DNA of 64,000 bases, from the NCBI RefSeq assembly GCF_000761215.1, contig NZ_CP009438.1:6986501-7050500 (forward strand). Direction: 5' to 3'. Source of the DNA: Streptomyces glaucescens (GTDB lineage: Bacteria; Actinomycetota; Actinomycetes; Streptomycetales; Streptomycetaceae). The notes beneath the pieces are model-generated. The model made no database searches and was not told the DNA's origin. It saw only the letters and a program-made list of their open reading frames with translations. Below are positions 16,179 through 24,708 of the stretch, in pieces; position 1 is the first letter of the stretch; each line of letters starts with the position of its first letter. The position numbers and the translations under genes are program-made.

Positions 16179-17369
16179 TCAGCGCCCCGGGGCGCCGTGG
16201 CCCGTACCGAACGGCGTGAAGTGCGCCGGGGCCCGGTCGACGGGCAGCTCCGGACGCCAGACGGTGAGGATCTGCGCGGAGCACACGAACAGCCCCTGGG
16301 GAAGCTCGTCCAGGCGGAACCAGGTCCACTCCCCGACGCTCTCGTCCGGCTGGTCGGCGGGCTCGCCCCGCCAGGCGTTGACGACGGCCCCGACGGTGAC
16401 GCGCGGCACCTCACCCACCCGGTCGACGAGTGTCCCGAGGAGCGACACGTCGTGGCGGCTCGCCCGCAGTCCCGTCTCCTCCGCGAGCTCGCGCACGGCC
16501 GTCTCCTCGAAGCTCTCGCCGGGCTCCACGCTTCCCCCGGGCAGTTCCCAGGTCCCGCGGCGGTGGCGGCCCAGCAGCAGACCCCGCTCGCCGAAGACGA
16601 CGGCCCCGACCCCCACGGCGGCGTGCGGGACCGGCGGCCGGAGCGTACGCGGCCGGCTGGACACCCGGGGCGATCCCGGGCGCGGCAGACGCCTCGCCGT
16701 CACGACCTGGACCACCACGGGGTCGTCGGGCTGCGGCGCGCGCAGCAGGTCCACCGACTCGACGGCGAAGCGGTGCTCGACGAGCAGGTCCTCCCACAGC
16801 CGCGGGGTGAGCACCCACATGTCGACCGGGATCGGTTCCTCGTCCCGCAGCCGGATGACCTGCCGGCGTGGCGCCAGGGTGCCGGACGGGCCGCGGCCCT
16901 CGCTGTCGGTGTGCAGCGCCGAGAAGACGAGGGGCGCGCCGTCGGCCAGGCCGTCCCGCAGCGCGGGCAGCAGGTGGTGCGGGTCGATGCAGGCGAAGGA
17001 CCGTACCCCGTAGGCGGCCTCGTACGGCTCCGCGCGGCGCAGGTGGTCGGCGACGTCGGCGTGGACGAACCGCACACCGGGCTCGGAGCCGTGACCGGTC
17101 GTGGCGCGCCGGTGCTGCGTGGGGGACAGCTCGACCGCGTCCACGAGGGCGCCGTGGGCCCGGGCCAGGTGCACGGCGTGGTGGCCGGGTCCCGACCCGA
17201 CGTCCAGCACACGCTTGCCCCGGAGGTCGCCGAGGAGCTCGGCACCGGGGCCGACACCGGGCCAGAACGTCCAGTCGAGGCGGTCGGGCACCGGGGGAGA
17301 GTACCCGTGGTCCAACTGGCGCCGGCCGTAGCGGATCCAGCTCTGCTCGTTGATCGGCTGCGCGGTCAT
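16179..17369 (-). CDS. bifunctional SAM methyltransferase-NUDIX hydrolase fusion
   Basis: A 396-residue fusion. Residues about 20-210 form a class I SAM methyltransferase (motif I VLDVGSGPGHHAVHLARAHG near 50, D-E pair VDAVELSP). Residues about 240-375 form a NUDIX hydrolase with a complete box, GGSVEPGESFEETAVRELAE then ETGL (about 275-298), giving the metal-binding RELAEE. NUDIX enzymes hydrolyse nucleoside diphosphates linked to other groups; the methyltransferase substrate is unknown. Fusion implies the two act on linked substrates. It is directly downstream of the LRV protein gene (28-base gap, same strand), probably one operon. Possible roles include RNA cap-like or modified-nucleotide processing, which is inference. 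Confidence 0.85.
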   Translation of the reverse strand: MTAQPINEQSWIRYGRRQLDHGYSPPVPDRLDWTFWPGVGPGAELLGDLRGKRVLDVGSGPGHHAVHLARAHGALVDAVELSPTQHRRATTGHGSEPGVRFVHADVADHLRRAEPYEAAYGVRSFACIDPHHLLPALRDGLADGAPLVFSALHTDSEGRGPSGTLAPRRQVIRLRDEEPIPVDMWVLTPRLWEDLLVEHRFAVESVDLLRAPQPDDPVVVQVVTARRLPRPGSPRVSSRPRTLRPPVPHAAVGVGAVVFGERGLLLGRHRRGTWELPGGSVEPGESFEETAVRELAEETGLRASRHDVSLLGTLVDRVGEVPRVTVGAVVNAWRGEPADQPDESVGEWTWFRLDELPQGLFVCSAQILTVWRPELPVDRAPAHFTPFGTGHGAPGR

Positions 17370-17397
17370 GTGCGCATTCTCCCCGCCGCGGCTGCCG

Positions 17398-18930
17398 TCA
17401 TGAGATCCCGCGGCGGGCCACCAGCCTCTCCATCACGGCCGGCGGCAGGGACGGGTTGGCGGCCGCGGCCTCGGCCACCCGCCACTCGTCGTCGCCGAGC
17501 AGATCCACGAGGAGGCGCGCCGGCAGGGCCGGGTGGCGGGCGGCCAGGGGCCTGGCCCGGGCGTCCGCCAGACAGGCCGAGAGGGCCGCCGCCGTCGCAT
17601 GCCGGTGCCCGGCGATCTCCTTCAGCGCCTTCCTCACCGGCGGCCGGCGGCGTGCCAGGTCGTCCAGCAGCCCGGGGGAGGCATCCGGATTGGCGGCCAC
17701 CCCGGCGACGACCTGGATGCCGTACCGGTCCACCATCCTGCGCAGCCGCGCCTCGGACAGGCCCGGGTGCGACGCGACGGACGTGACGACCTTCGCGTCG
17801 GGATCGGCGGCCAGCGCGTCACGGATCGCGGCGGGGAGGTCCCGGCGGGCCGCCGGCAGCATGCGTACCTCCGCGTCCGGTGAGGCGGCCAGCTCCACGA
17901 CCTCCGCCGGGGAGGCGGTGGCGACGCGCGGCAGCGGCGCCGGACCGGTCCGGACGGTGCCGGCCAGGCGGACGAGGACGTCGAGCGGCACCCGCGGGTG
18001 GTGGGCGAGCGCCCGCCGCACGTCGGCGTCGCGGTCGGCGGCCAGGACGCGCATCAGGGTGTCGCCGAGCGCGGGATTCCCGGCGAGGGCGGCGCGCACT
18101 CCCGGAGCGGGATCGCCGGCCAGCCGCCGGGCGGCCCGCGGCGACAGGTCGGACCGGGCCGCGAGGCCGGCGCGCAGCGGGGCGGCGGGGTGGCCGGCGA
18201 AGCCCATGACCGCGTGGGCCGGCGTGGCGGGGTTCCGCACCGCCCTGCGCTGCGTCTCGTACAGGACCGACTGGTGCGAGCCGTCACAGGAGGCGCCCGG
18301 GTGGAGGTCCTGGACCGGCCGCGGGCGGCGAGGACCGTGGCCGGACGGCTGCTCCGCACCGTCGCACAGCAGGCACCGCCGGGCGGGGTCGAGCCCCTCC
18401 CCGGTGATCAGGGAGGCCAGTACGGCCGGCGGGGTCGCCTCGTTGGCCGCCACCGCGCACCGGACCTCCGCGTGGGGGTGCCGGGCGAGCCGGCCGGTGA
18501 GGTCCGCCGTCGTCCACAGCGCCAGTTCGGTGACGACGCGCAGGTCCGGGTCGGCGGCGAGGGTCCCCGCCACGTCGGCCGGGAGACCGGGGCAGGCGGC
18601 CAGCTCCTCCCGGTACGCGACGTCGGGATGCGACGCGAACAGCCGCGCCCACTCGGCCCGGCCGGCGCCCTCGTCGAGAAGGGCCAGCGCGGCCCGCGGC
18701 TGCTTGCGGGGGTCCACGTCGCAGGCCCGCAGCAGGCCCGAGCGGGCCAGCTTCACCGCGGCCTCCTCGCCGCGCGCGGCGAGCGCATGCACCTGTTCCC
18801 GGCTCAGGTCCGTACGGTCGGCGAGGTCGTCCGCCAGGTCGCGGTCCGCGAGGGTGATCAGCCGGTCGACCAGCTCGGCGGGCAGGGCGGGGTTGACGGC
18901 GAGTCCGCACAGCACGTGGGCAGCGTTCAT
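17398..18930 (-). CDS. variant leucine-rich repeat (LRV) protein with Cys-rich CDGSH-containing insertion
   Basis: A 510-residue protein made of about 24-residue alpha/3-10 helical repeats, each ending NPALP, HPDVA, DPDAKV or similar (for example LAGDPAPGVRAALAGNPALG). In the middle (about 186-220) is an insertion with CLLC and, about 30 residues on, SCDGSHQS. LRV proteins are superhelical and the Azotobacter prototype carries an Fe-S cluster, so metal or cluster binding is plausible but not shown; the spacing is not that of a true CDGSH domain. No signal peptide or membrane segment. It is upstream of the methyltransferase-NUDIX gene. Confidence 0.8.
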   Translation of the reverse strand: MNAAHVLCGLAVNPALPAELVDRLITLADRDLADDLADRTDLSREQVHALAARGEEAAVKLARSGLLRACDVDPRKQPRAALALLDEGAGRAEWARLFASHPDVAYREELAACPGLPADVAGTLAADPDLRVVTELALWTTADLTGRLARHPHAEVRCAVAANEATPPAVLASLITGEGLDPARRCLLCDGAEQPSGHGPRRPRPVQDLHPGASCDGSHQSVLYETQRRAVRNPATPAHAVMGFAGHPAAPLRAGLAARSDLSPRAARRLAGDPAPGVRAALAGNPALGDTLMRVLAADRDADVRRALAHHPRVPLDVLVRLAGTVRTGPAPLPRVATASPAEVVELAASPDAEVRMLPAARRDLPAAIRDALAADPDAKVVTSVASHPGLSEARLRRMVDRYGIQVVAGVAANPDASPGLLDDLARRRPPVRKALKEIAGHRHATAAALSACLADARARPLAARHPALPARLLVDLLGDDEWRVAEAAAANPSLPPAVMERLVARRGIS

Positions 18931-19179
18931 GAACCCTCATCCTGTCCGGCCGCCGACGCGGCGGCCGCCGGCTTTCCACCGCCGCGACCGCCGGGCTGCC
19001 GAATCGTCACCGCCGCGACCGCCGGCGCCCCCGGCGCCTCGGGAACGGAGGCGGTGACGCCGAAGCCCGGCCGTGTCACCGCGTGCCGCGACCGGCCGGG
19101 GCACTGCCTGACGGCCCGCACCACCCCGGGCCCCGGTGGCGGTGCCCGGCCGGACCCGTCGGCGGTCCGGGGCGTGTGC

Positions 19180-19554
19180 TCACTGGTCGGAGTAGCGGAT
19201 GTCGCCGATGGTCCAGGCGCTCACGTCCTGCAGCGCCACGCGGTACATGCCACCGGTGTCCGGGATGCCGACGCTGCCCTGGAGGATCCGGGCGAGGTGG
19301 AAGTGGAGGTGGGTGGGCCGGCCGGAGCGGGGCGGTGACTCGCCGCCGTCGGATGCGGAGAACACCTCCGCGAAGGGGTGCAGGTCCGCCGAGTCCCGCA
19401 GCACCTCGGCCACGCGCTGCTTCCACAGCGCTTCGGGGGCCAGCCGTCCGGTGATGACGGCTCCGTGGACCACGACGGTGAGGGACATCCGACTGCTGTG
19501 CTGAGACTCCACCGCCTCGGCGATGCCGAGAAGCAGATCGTCAGGGTGCGCCAT
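19180..19554 (-). CDS. GvpU-like small protein
   Basis: A 124-residue protein resembling the gas-vesicle accessory protein GvpU: SLTVVVHGAVITGRLAPEAL in the first half and THLHFHLARILQG, GMYRVALQDVSAWTIGDI in the second. GvpU controls gas-vesicle clustering in Bacillus megaterium, but no other gvp gene is in the window, so the role here is unknown. The ATG at 19554 has a weak ribosome site; an in-frame ATG 33 bases upstream is an alternative. Confidence 0.65.
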   Translation of the reverse strand: MAHPDDLLLGIAEAVESQHSSRMSLTVVVHGAVITGRLAPEALWKQRVAEVLRDSADLHPFAEVFSASDGGESPPRSGRPTHLHFHLARILQGSVGIPDTGGMYRVALQDVSAWTIGDIRYSDQ

Positions 19555-19682
19555 GCCTGTGGAGCCTAGCGGAGCGAGGCCCGCCATGACTCCCGCGGAC
19601 CGCCGACGTCTTGGACTTCCATGGACTCGCGGGCGGCGACGGGGCGGGGAGGGCGTCCGCCGACCGCTGGCGCGGGCACGCG

Positions 19683-19721
19683 AAAAGCCGGGGCCCGCAC
19701 CCCAAGGGTGCGGGCCCCGGC
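19683..19721 (-). terminator. intrinsic terminator of the cold-shock gene
   Basis: A 16-bp perfect stem (GCCGGGGCCCGCACCC and complement, 19687-19721) with a 3-base loop is followed on the minus strand by CTTTTCG. It begins 22 bases after the csp stop. Confidence 0.9.
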
Positions 19722-19743
19722 CCACGTTCGGCTCGCGTCAGCG

Positions 19744-19947
19744 TCAGGCGGGAACGATGTTCTCGGCCTGCGGGCCCTTCTGGCCCTGCGTGACGTCGAA
19801 GGTCACCTTCTGGCCCTCCTGAAGCTCGCGGAAGCCGGAGGTGGCGATGTTCGAGTAGTGGGCGAACACGTCAGCGCCGCCGCCGTCCTGCTCGATGAAG
19901 CCGAAGCCCTTTTCCGCGTTGAACCACTTCACGGTGCCAGATGCCAT
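19744..19947 (-). CDS. cold-shock protein (CspA/ScoF family)
   Basis: A 67-residue single-stranded nucleic-acid-binding OB fold. MASGTVKWFNAEKGFGFIEQ carries RNP1 (KGFGFI) and VFAHYSNI carries RNP2. Such proteins act as RNA chaperones and are usually abundant; Streptomyces has several copies. The ATG follows GGGAGATTCAAT. It has a long AT-rich leader (19948-20174), as is usual for cold-shock genes, and a strong intrinsic terminator. Confidence 0.95.
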   Translation of the reverse strand: MASGTVKWFNAEKGFGFIEQDGGGADVFAHYSNIATSGFRELQEGQKVTFDVTQGQKGPQAENIVPA

Positions 19948-20174
19948 ATTGAATCTCCCTAGGGGGCAGTGCCGGAATCCGCCCTTTGCGCATTCCGAGT
20001 CGCCGCGATGATCACCCCTCCGGAAAGATTGGAAGGATCCGGAAAAGCTCCGTACAGAAAACAAGTCTCTGGTAACCAAAACTGCAACTGCCATCACGCT
20101 AACACAGCTCGCCGGGAAATCACATGCGGAAATTGTCCTGGGGCGCCCGGCGAACAAAGCCTGCAACGGCGGCA
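19948..20174 (-). promoter_or_regulatory. AT-rich promoter/leader of the cold-shock gene
   Basis: A markedly AT-rich stretch for this genome, with runs such as TTGCAGTTTTGGTTACCAG and TTGTTTTCTG on the minus strand. It probably contains the csp promoter and a structured 5' leader; exact elements cannot be fixed by eye. Confidence 0.45.
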
Positions 20175-20513
20175 TCAGATATCCGTGCCGCCGTCCGCCA
20201 GTTTCCGTCGCATGTGCTCGTTCTCGAGGAGGGTGTCCTCGAGCCGGTCCTCGAGCGTGATGATCCGGCAGGCGGCCTCGATCGGGGTCCCCTGGTCGAC
20301 GAGTTCACGGGCGCGTGCCGCGATGCGCAGCTGGCGGCGGGAGTAGCGGCGGTGGCCGCCCTCCGACCGCACCGGCCTGATCAGCCCGGACTCGCCGACG
20401 GCGCGCAGGAAGGCGGGGGTCGTGCCGAGGATGTCGGCGGCTCGCCCCATGGTGTAGGCCGGGTAGTCGTCATCGTCGAGGTTGCCGGAAAAAGGGGAGT
20501 TCTCGGCGGGCAT
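20175..20513 (-). CDS. MerR-type helix-turn-helix protein
   Basis: A 112-residue protein. After an acidic N-terminus (about 1-18) comes AYTMGRAADILGTTPAFLRA and GLIRPVRSEGGHRRYSRRQL, a MerR/HspR-like winged helix. A short C-terminal coiled coil (EDRLEDTLLENEHMRRKLAD) would dimerise it. There is no effector domain, as in HspR- or SoxR-like small MerR proteins. AAAGGTG precedes the ATG. It lies just upstream of the csp gene; whether it controls it is unknown. Confidence 0.85.
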   Translation of the reverse strand: MPAENSPFSGNLDDDDYPAYTMGRAADILGTTPAFLRAVGESGLIRPVRSEGGHRRYSRRQLRIAARARELVDQGTPIEAACRIITLEDRLEDTLLENEHMRRKLADGGTDI

Positions 20514-20700
20514 GGCACCTTTGTTTCGCGGACGCGGCGGGGAGCCCGGGCGCTCGGGCGCCGTGCTCCGATGGCTGAACGCCATCCGCCTGGTACACCG
20601 CAACCCTAGCGCTCCCTGAACCGGATATGTGCTCCGGCGGACGCAGATTCCCGGCCGTCCCGCGCGAAGGGCCCCGCGCACCCGGCCGGGGAACCCGCCG

Positions 20701-21219
20701 CTACGGCACGAGCACGAGCCGGAAGCGGGTGTAGTCCTCGAAGTCGGCGACCGGTTCGAAGCCCAGGCGCCGGAGCAGCGCCACGCTCCTGTCGTTGCCG
20801 TGTGTGACGCCGGCGAAGACCTCGGTGGCCCCCAGGGCGCGTGCCGCGTGACCGTAGAGGGCCGAGCACGCGGCGGAGGCGTACCCCGAGCCGACGTGGG
20901 ACTCGTCCAGCCAGTAGCCCGTGCCGTAGCGCGGCGGATCGACGGCGACCAGATCGATCCGGCCGATCAGCGCGCCGTTCAGCAGGATCCCGCAGCGCAG
21001 CCCCGGCCCCGGGTCCTCGGCGAGGTGTGCGCGCACCCACGCCGGGGTGGCCTCGCGTTCCGCCCGGAAGTCACCCAGCCGGCTCAGGTGCAGGCGGTTG
21101 CGGTCGAGCAGCGCGTAGTACGCGTCGGCGTCCTCCGCGGTCAGGGCGCGCAGCACCAGGCCCGTGACCCGGGTCGGGAGCTCCGGCGGGCGGCCCTGGG
21201 GTGTCGGCGACGTGTCCAC
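20701..21219 (-). CDS. GNAT N-acetyltransferase (RimJ/RimL type)
   Basis: A 172-residue protein with the GNAT pattern: LVLRALTAEDADAYYALLDR, GRIDLVAVDPPRYGTGYWL, the acetyl-CoA loop HVGSGYASAACSALYGHAAR, and C-terminal VTHGNDRSVALLRRLGFEPV. RimL-like enzymes acetylate protein N-termini, antibiotics or small amines. Target unknown. It is monocistronic by spacing. Confidence 0.88.
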   Translation of the reverse strand: MDTSPTPQGRPPELPTRVTGLVLRALTAEDADAYYALLDRNRLHLSRLGDFRAEREATPAWVRAHLAEDPGPGLRCGILLNGALIGRIDLVAVDPPRYGTGYWLDESHVGSGYASAACSALYGHAARALGATEVFAGVTHGNDRSVALLRRLGFEPVADFEDYTRFRLVLVP

Positions 21220-21365
21220 GGCCGCGAATCTACCGCCGGGCCGGCCCGCGGGCGGCGGCGGGCGGCCGGGAGCGAGCGCGGCCCGCCCCCGGACGGACGG
21301 CGTCCCGCGCGCCGCTCACCGTGCTCCGCGCGGCCCGGCGGCGGGCCGGGTCACGCGGGTCCCGC

Positions 21366-22247
21366 TCAGGTCCGGGTGCCACCCCGCTCGGCGGCGCGGG
21401 CGGTCATGTCCGTCACCTGGCCGGCCGGCGGGGCGTCCGCCTCCAGCTCGGTGCCGAAGTCGCTGAACTCCAGCACGGTGCGCACCGTCACCTTCCGCGG
21501 CTCGCTCGCGGTCTTCGCGCCGGTGCCGGTCCCCGTGGCGGCCGGGGCCTGCACGGTCATGTCCACCTGCTGGCGGCGGATGCGGCCCTCGTCGTCGAGC
21601 CAGATGTCCATGGGGAGGGCCGGGCCGAGCTGCTTGCTCAGCCGCGCGCCGTCGGGCAGCTCGGCCACGTCGACCGTCACGCGGTAGCGGGTGGTGCTGA
21701 CGCCGCCGACCTCGGCCGGTCCCTTGTTCGTGACGTCCTTGTCGTCGATCGCCTTGGCGAGCGCCGCGGAGCGGGCCGGGTCGTTCACGGACTGGCCGCC
21801 GGCCCCCTGCCGGGCGGCGACCTTCTCCAGGTCGATCTTGATCCACGGCTTGCCGCCGGGCGCCTGGCCGGCCGGGGGCTTCTGGTACAGCACCTGGTCG
21901 ATGAGGCGCTGCTCCATCCGCTGCCCCTGCGCGGTGACCGTCATGACACTGTCCCCGTCGTCCAGGTCGACGACGCCCTCGCCGTTCGCGGTCACGGCGG
22001 CGCCCCCGCCGGAGGTCCGCACCTTCAGCGCCACTCGCGCGGTGTCCTCCTCGGCGGTCCTGTCGTAGGCGGAGCGCACCGCCTGGGTGCCCGGTTCCCG
22101 CGCGCCGGGACTCCCGGGGGTGGAGGACCCCTTCGCGGGTCCGGCCGTGTCGCCGCCGTCGCTGCCGCAGCCGACGAGCACTGTGCCGGCGAGGATCCCG
22201 GCGACGGATAAGGCCCCGATCCTGCCGCCGCTGACTGACCTGGCCAT
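21366..22247 (-). CDS. lipoprotein, LppX/LprG-like fold
   Basis: A 293-residue lipoprotein. The signal peptide (MARSVSGGRIGALSVAGILA) ends in lipobox LVGC, predicting lipidation and display on the outer face of the membrane. After a low-complexity spacer (about 30-50) the body has alternating strands (ARVALKVRTSGG, EGVVDLDDGDSVMTVTAQG, EVGGVSTTRYRVTVDVAEL, LPMDIWLDDEGRIRRQQVDM) as in LppX_LprAFG/DUF1396 proteins. Lipid carrying is known for mycobacterial relatives but not implied strongly here. GGAAGGAG precedes the ATG. Confidence 0.82.
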   Translation of the reverse strand: MARSVSGGRIGALSVAGILAGTVLVGCGSDGGDTAGPAKGSSTPGSPGAREPGTQAVRSAYDRTAEEDTARVALKVRTSGGGAAVTANGEGVVDLDDGDSVMTVTAQGQRMEQRLIDQVLYQKPPAGQAPGGKPWIKIDLEKVAARQGAGGQSVNDPARSAALAKAIDDKDVTNKGPAEVGGVSTTRYRVTVDVAELPDGARLSKQLGPALPMDIWLDDEGRIRRQQVDMTVQAPAATGTGTGAKTASEPRKVTVRTVLEFSDFGTELEADAPPAGQVTDMTARAAERGGTRT

Positions 22248-22461
22248 CGAGAGGCTCCTTCCAGCTTGCATCGGTTCGTGTCCGATGCCCCAAGTGCCCC
22301 GCCATGAGGGGGACATGCGCGCGCCGACGGCCGGCCGCCCCCGTCCGGGCCGGGGTGCCGGCCCCCGCCGTCGCGATCGGCTCGGGGCAGCCGGGTGCGG
22401 AGGTGGGGGTAACGTCGTACGCCAGTGGCACTTTTCCGATGCTTGCCGGGGTGATGACGTG

Positions 22462-23418
22462 ATGGGCTCGCTGGTGTTCGACAGCGACGACCTGCGAGCG
22501 ACGGAGGCGTTCCTCTGCGAGGCGTACGCCCGCATGACGATCAGCAGCGGCACCCCCGACAGCAGTCCGGCCCGCATCCGGCGGGACACCATCCCGTCGG
22601 TCAGCATCGACGAGCTGGAACTCGGCTTCGACATGAGCTACGCCGTGGAGCCGCTGGGGCGGATATGCCTGTGCCTGGTCCACGAGGGAACGCTCGAGGA
22701 CCACACGTACCAGGGGGTGCGGGACGACTTCGGTCCCGGGGACATGGTGCTGCTCGCCCCGCCCGACCTGCCGTACGCGGGGCGGGTGCGCACCGCCCGT
22801 TACAACATCACCATGCTGGATCCCGCGCTGCTGGACCAGGTCGCCGCCTCCGGGCCCGAGCCGGCCCGGGGGCCCGTGCGGCTCACCGGGCACCGGCCGC
22901 ACTCGCAGGCCGCGGGCCGCCGGCTGGCGAACACCATCACCTACCTGCGCGACCACGTCCTCGGCGATCCCGCCACCGCCGGTCAGCCGCTGATCGCCGC
23001 GGCCGGCGGCCAGCTGCTCGCCGCGAGCGTCCTGGCCGCCTTCCCGAACACGGCGCAGACCGAGCCGACCGCGCAGGACCGCACCGACGCCCACCCGGCG
23101 ACCCTCAGGCGGGCCGTCGCCCACATCGAGGACCACGCCGACCAGCCGCTCACCGTGGCCGACATCGCGGCCGCCGCGCACGTCACCGTCCGCGCCCTGC
23201 AGTACGCCTTCCGCCGGCACCTCGACACCACACCGCTCGCCTACCTGCGCCGCGTACGTCTGGCGCACGCCCACCGGGAGCTGCGCGAGGCACCTCCGAT
23301 GGGCGGGCTCACCGTCGCGGACGTCGCCGCGCGCTGGGGCTTCCCGCACGCCGGCCGTTTCGCCGCCCTCTACCGGGAGGCCTACGGCACCAGCCCGTCC
23401 GACACCCTTCGCGGCTGA
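22462..23418 (+). CDS. AraC-family regulator
   Basis: A 318-residue regulator with an N-terminal AraC-binding-type domain (about 1-190; DDFGPGDMVLLAPPDLPYAG) and a C-terminal double HTH (about 215-315; LTVADIAAAAHVTVRALQYA, FRRHLDTTPLAYLRRVRLAH, VAARWGFPHAGRFAALYREA). It lies divergent from the lipoprotein gene (214-base gap) and may control it. ATG 22462 or the adjacent GTG 22459 could be the start. The inducer is unknown. Confidence 0.88.
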   Translation: MGSLVFDSDDLRATEAFLCEAYARMTISSGTPDSSPARIRRDTIPSVSIDELELGFDMSYAVEPLGRICLCLVHEGTLEDHTYQGVRDDFGPGDMVLLAPPDLPYAGRVRTARYNITMLDPALLDQVAASGPEPARGPVRLTGHRPHSQAAGRRLANTITYLRDHVLGDPATAGQPLIAAAGGQLLAASVLAAFPNTAQTEPTAQDRTDAHPATLRRAVAHIEDHADQPLTVADIAAAAHVTVRALQYAFRRHLDTTPLAYLRRVRLAHAHRELREAPPMGGLTVADVAARWGFPHAGRFAALYREAYGTSPSDTLRG

Positions 23419-23424
23419 GCCCTT

Positions 23425-23446
23425 CCCTCCGACCCGCACCGGAGGG
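23425..23446. terminator. short hairpin between convergent genes
   Basis: CCCTCCG (23425-23431) pairs with CGGAGGG (23440-23446) around an 8-base loop, 7 bases after the AraC stop and 17 bases before the end of the ANTAR gene. Confidence 0.45.
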
Positions 23447-23463
23447 GGCCCGTGCCGCGGAGT

Positions 23464-23790
23464 TCAGCGCGCGTCCACGGACCCGGACGGCACGGGCGAG
23501 TGCCGGTGCCGCTCCACCGAGGAGTCCAGGGCCTGCCGGATCTCCGGCGGCAGCCACTCGCACCGGGGCCACTGGACGATGTGTTCCGCCACTTCCCGCA
23601 ACTTCGTGTTCGTGTGCTGGGACACCTCCTTGAGCACGTCCCAGGCCGTTCCGGGGAGCACACCGGCGTAGGCGATCACCACACCGATGGCCTGGTCCAC
23701 CACGGCATGGGAGACGACAGCGTGCTTGAGCTGCTCCACTTCCTGCTGGAGAGCGATGATCCTGTGCACGGAGTCCTCTTGCTGGCGCAT
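23464..23790 (-). CDS. ANTAR-domain protein
   Basis: A 108-residue protein: an N-terminal coiled coil (RIIALQQEVEQLKHAV) followed by the ANTAR helices (VDQAIGVVIAYAGVLPGTAW, VLKEVSQHTNTKLREVAEHI). ANTAR domains bind paired RNA hexaloop motifs and act as antiterminators. No GAF or receiver domain is attached, so input must come through a partner or by expression. A tail of about 35 residues follows. It sits beside anti-sigma-type signalling genes. Confidence 0.85.
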   Translation of the reverse strand: MRQQEDSVHRIIALQQEVEQLKHAVVSHAVVDQAIGVVIAYAGVLPGTAWDVLKEVSQHTNTKLREVAEHIVQWPRCEWLPPEIRQALDSSVERHRHSPVPSGSVDAR

Positions 23791-23933
23791 GGTGGGCCCG
23801 CTCCTCGCGAGTCGGCCTGTCGTTCACCGCGCTCGTGCCCCGGTCAGGGAGCGACAGCAGCCGCCGGAGCGAAGACTTCGTGGCGTGGCAGTCCGGAAAA
23901 CGAAACGGAGGCCCGTCGACCGCTTCGCGGTGG

Positions 23934-24392
23934 TCAGCCGTGGCCGGCGTCGTCCAGGGACACCGTGGCGCTGACGTCCTTCCCGGTGGCTCGCGGGGTC
24001 GCGTGGAAGCGGACGCTCAGTGAGCGCACCAGGTGCAGCCCGTGGCCGCCGATCCGGCCGGGGTCGCGGGGCTGCACCTCGGGCAGGCGGGGGGACGAGT
24101 CCCGCACGGTTATCCGCAGCGACCGGCCGTCCGGGCTGACGTTCAGCGTGAGGGAGCAGGGGCCCGGGGCGTGACGCACGGCGTTCGTGACGAGTTCGCT
24201 GACGATGAGGCAGGCGTCCTCGGTGACCCGCCGTCGCGGAGGCCGGCCGGCCTGCCGCAGCAGGTCGGTGACGGCGCGGCGCGCCTCGGCGATGTCCGGG
24301 ACGGTGCGCTCCCAGGTACAGGTCAGGGCCAGGGGCCGGCGGGCGCCCGGTGTCCGGACGTTCCTCGCCTGCTGCTTGAGCGAGTTCTCCAT
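23934..24392 (-). CDS. anti-sigma-type serine kinase/ATPase (HATPase_c, RsbW-like)
   Basis: A 152-residue GHKL ATPase. The N box is SELVTNAVRHAPGPCSLTLN and the G2-like loop DPGRIGGHGLHLVRSL; the ADP-binding DSSPRLP lies between. Streptomyces has many such proteins, which phosphorylate STAS partners or bind sigma factors. GAGGAACTC precedes the ATG. Directly upstream on the same strand lies a decayed STAS reading frame, probably its former partner. Confidence 0.88.
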   Translation of the reverse strand: MENSLKQQARNVRTPGARRPLALTCTWERTVPDIAEARRAVTDLLRQAGRPPRRRVTEDACLIVSELVTNAVRHAPGPCSLTLNVSPDGRSLRITVRDSSPRLPEVQPRDPGRIGGHGLHLVRSLSVRFHATPRATGKDVSATVSLDDAGHG

Positions 24393-24429
24393 GCAGAGTT
24401 CCTCGTGTGCGGGTGGTGGTTCTCTGTCG

Positions 24430-24708
24430 TGCGCGGGTGGCTGTGCCGTCCTTTCCGCATACCCCGAGTGCCGCGACCCAGGGGTGCGACCCTGGAAACG
24501 CCTCCCTCCGGTTGTCGGGCGTTCGTGGACGGCGCCCCGCCCGGGGGAGGTGCCCGACGCCCGGCCGGCGAACATGTTGACGAACGAGAGTTCGATGACG
24601 ATCCGGGTGGCATGGGGCCGAGAGTTCCGGGTAGGCGCCGACAGAATTGCCGGACTCACGGGATGGGCGGACGATGACGACGTCGGTGACGACTGACAGG
24701 CCAGCCAT
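24430..24708 (-). pseudogene. decayed STAS-domain anti-sigma-antagonist
   Basis: Read leftward from ATG 24708, one frame gives MAGLSVVTDVVIVRPSRESG and NSVGAYPELSAP. A neighbouring frame then continues HATRIVIELSFVNMF, the STAS core strand-helix, and further pieces (GGVSRVAPLGR) appear in a third frame. That order matches a STAS protein (about 110 residues) with frameshifts and a lost phospho-acceptor region. It ends about 40 bases before the RsbW-like gene, a normal place for its partner. Confidence 0.6.

Noticed and set aside
14191..16329. Long leftward frame (about 700 codons) opposite the DHA2 exporter
   Set aside because: Composition rich in Glu, Gly, His and Arg with no hydrophobic or domain pattern; antisense shadow of an obvious membrane protein.
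17398..18930. A true CDGSH iron-sulfur domain in the LRV protein
   Set aside because: The CxC-x2-S/T-x3-P spacing before CDG(S)H is absent; only the CDGSH letters and a distant CLLC are seen, so I list it as a Cys-rich insertion.
19180..19554. A gas-vesicle gene cluster
   Set aside because: Only the GvpU-like protein is present; no gvpA, gvpF or other gvp gene was seen on either side.
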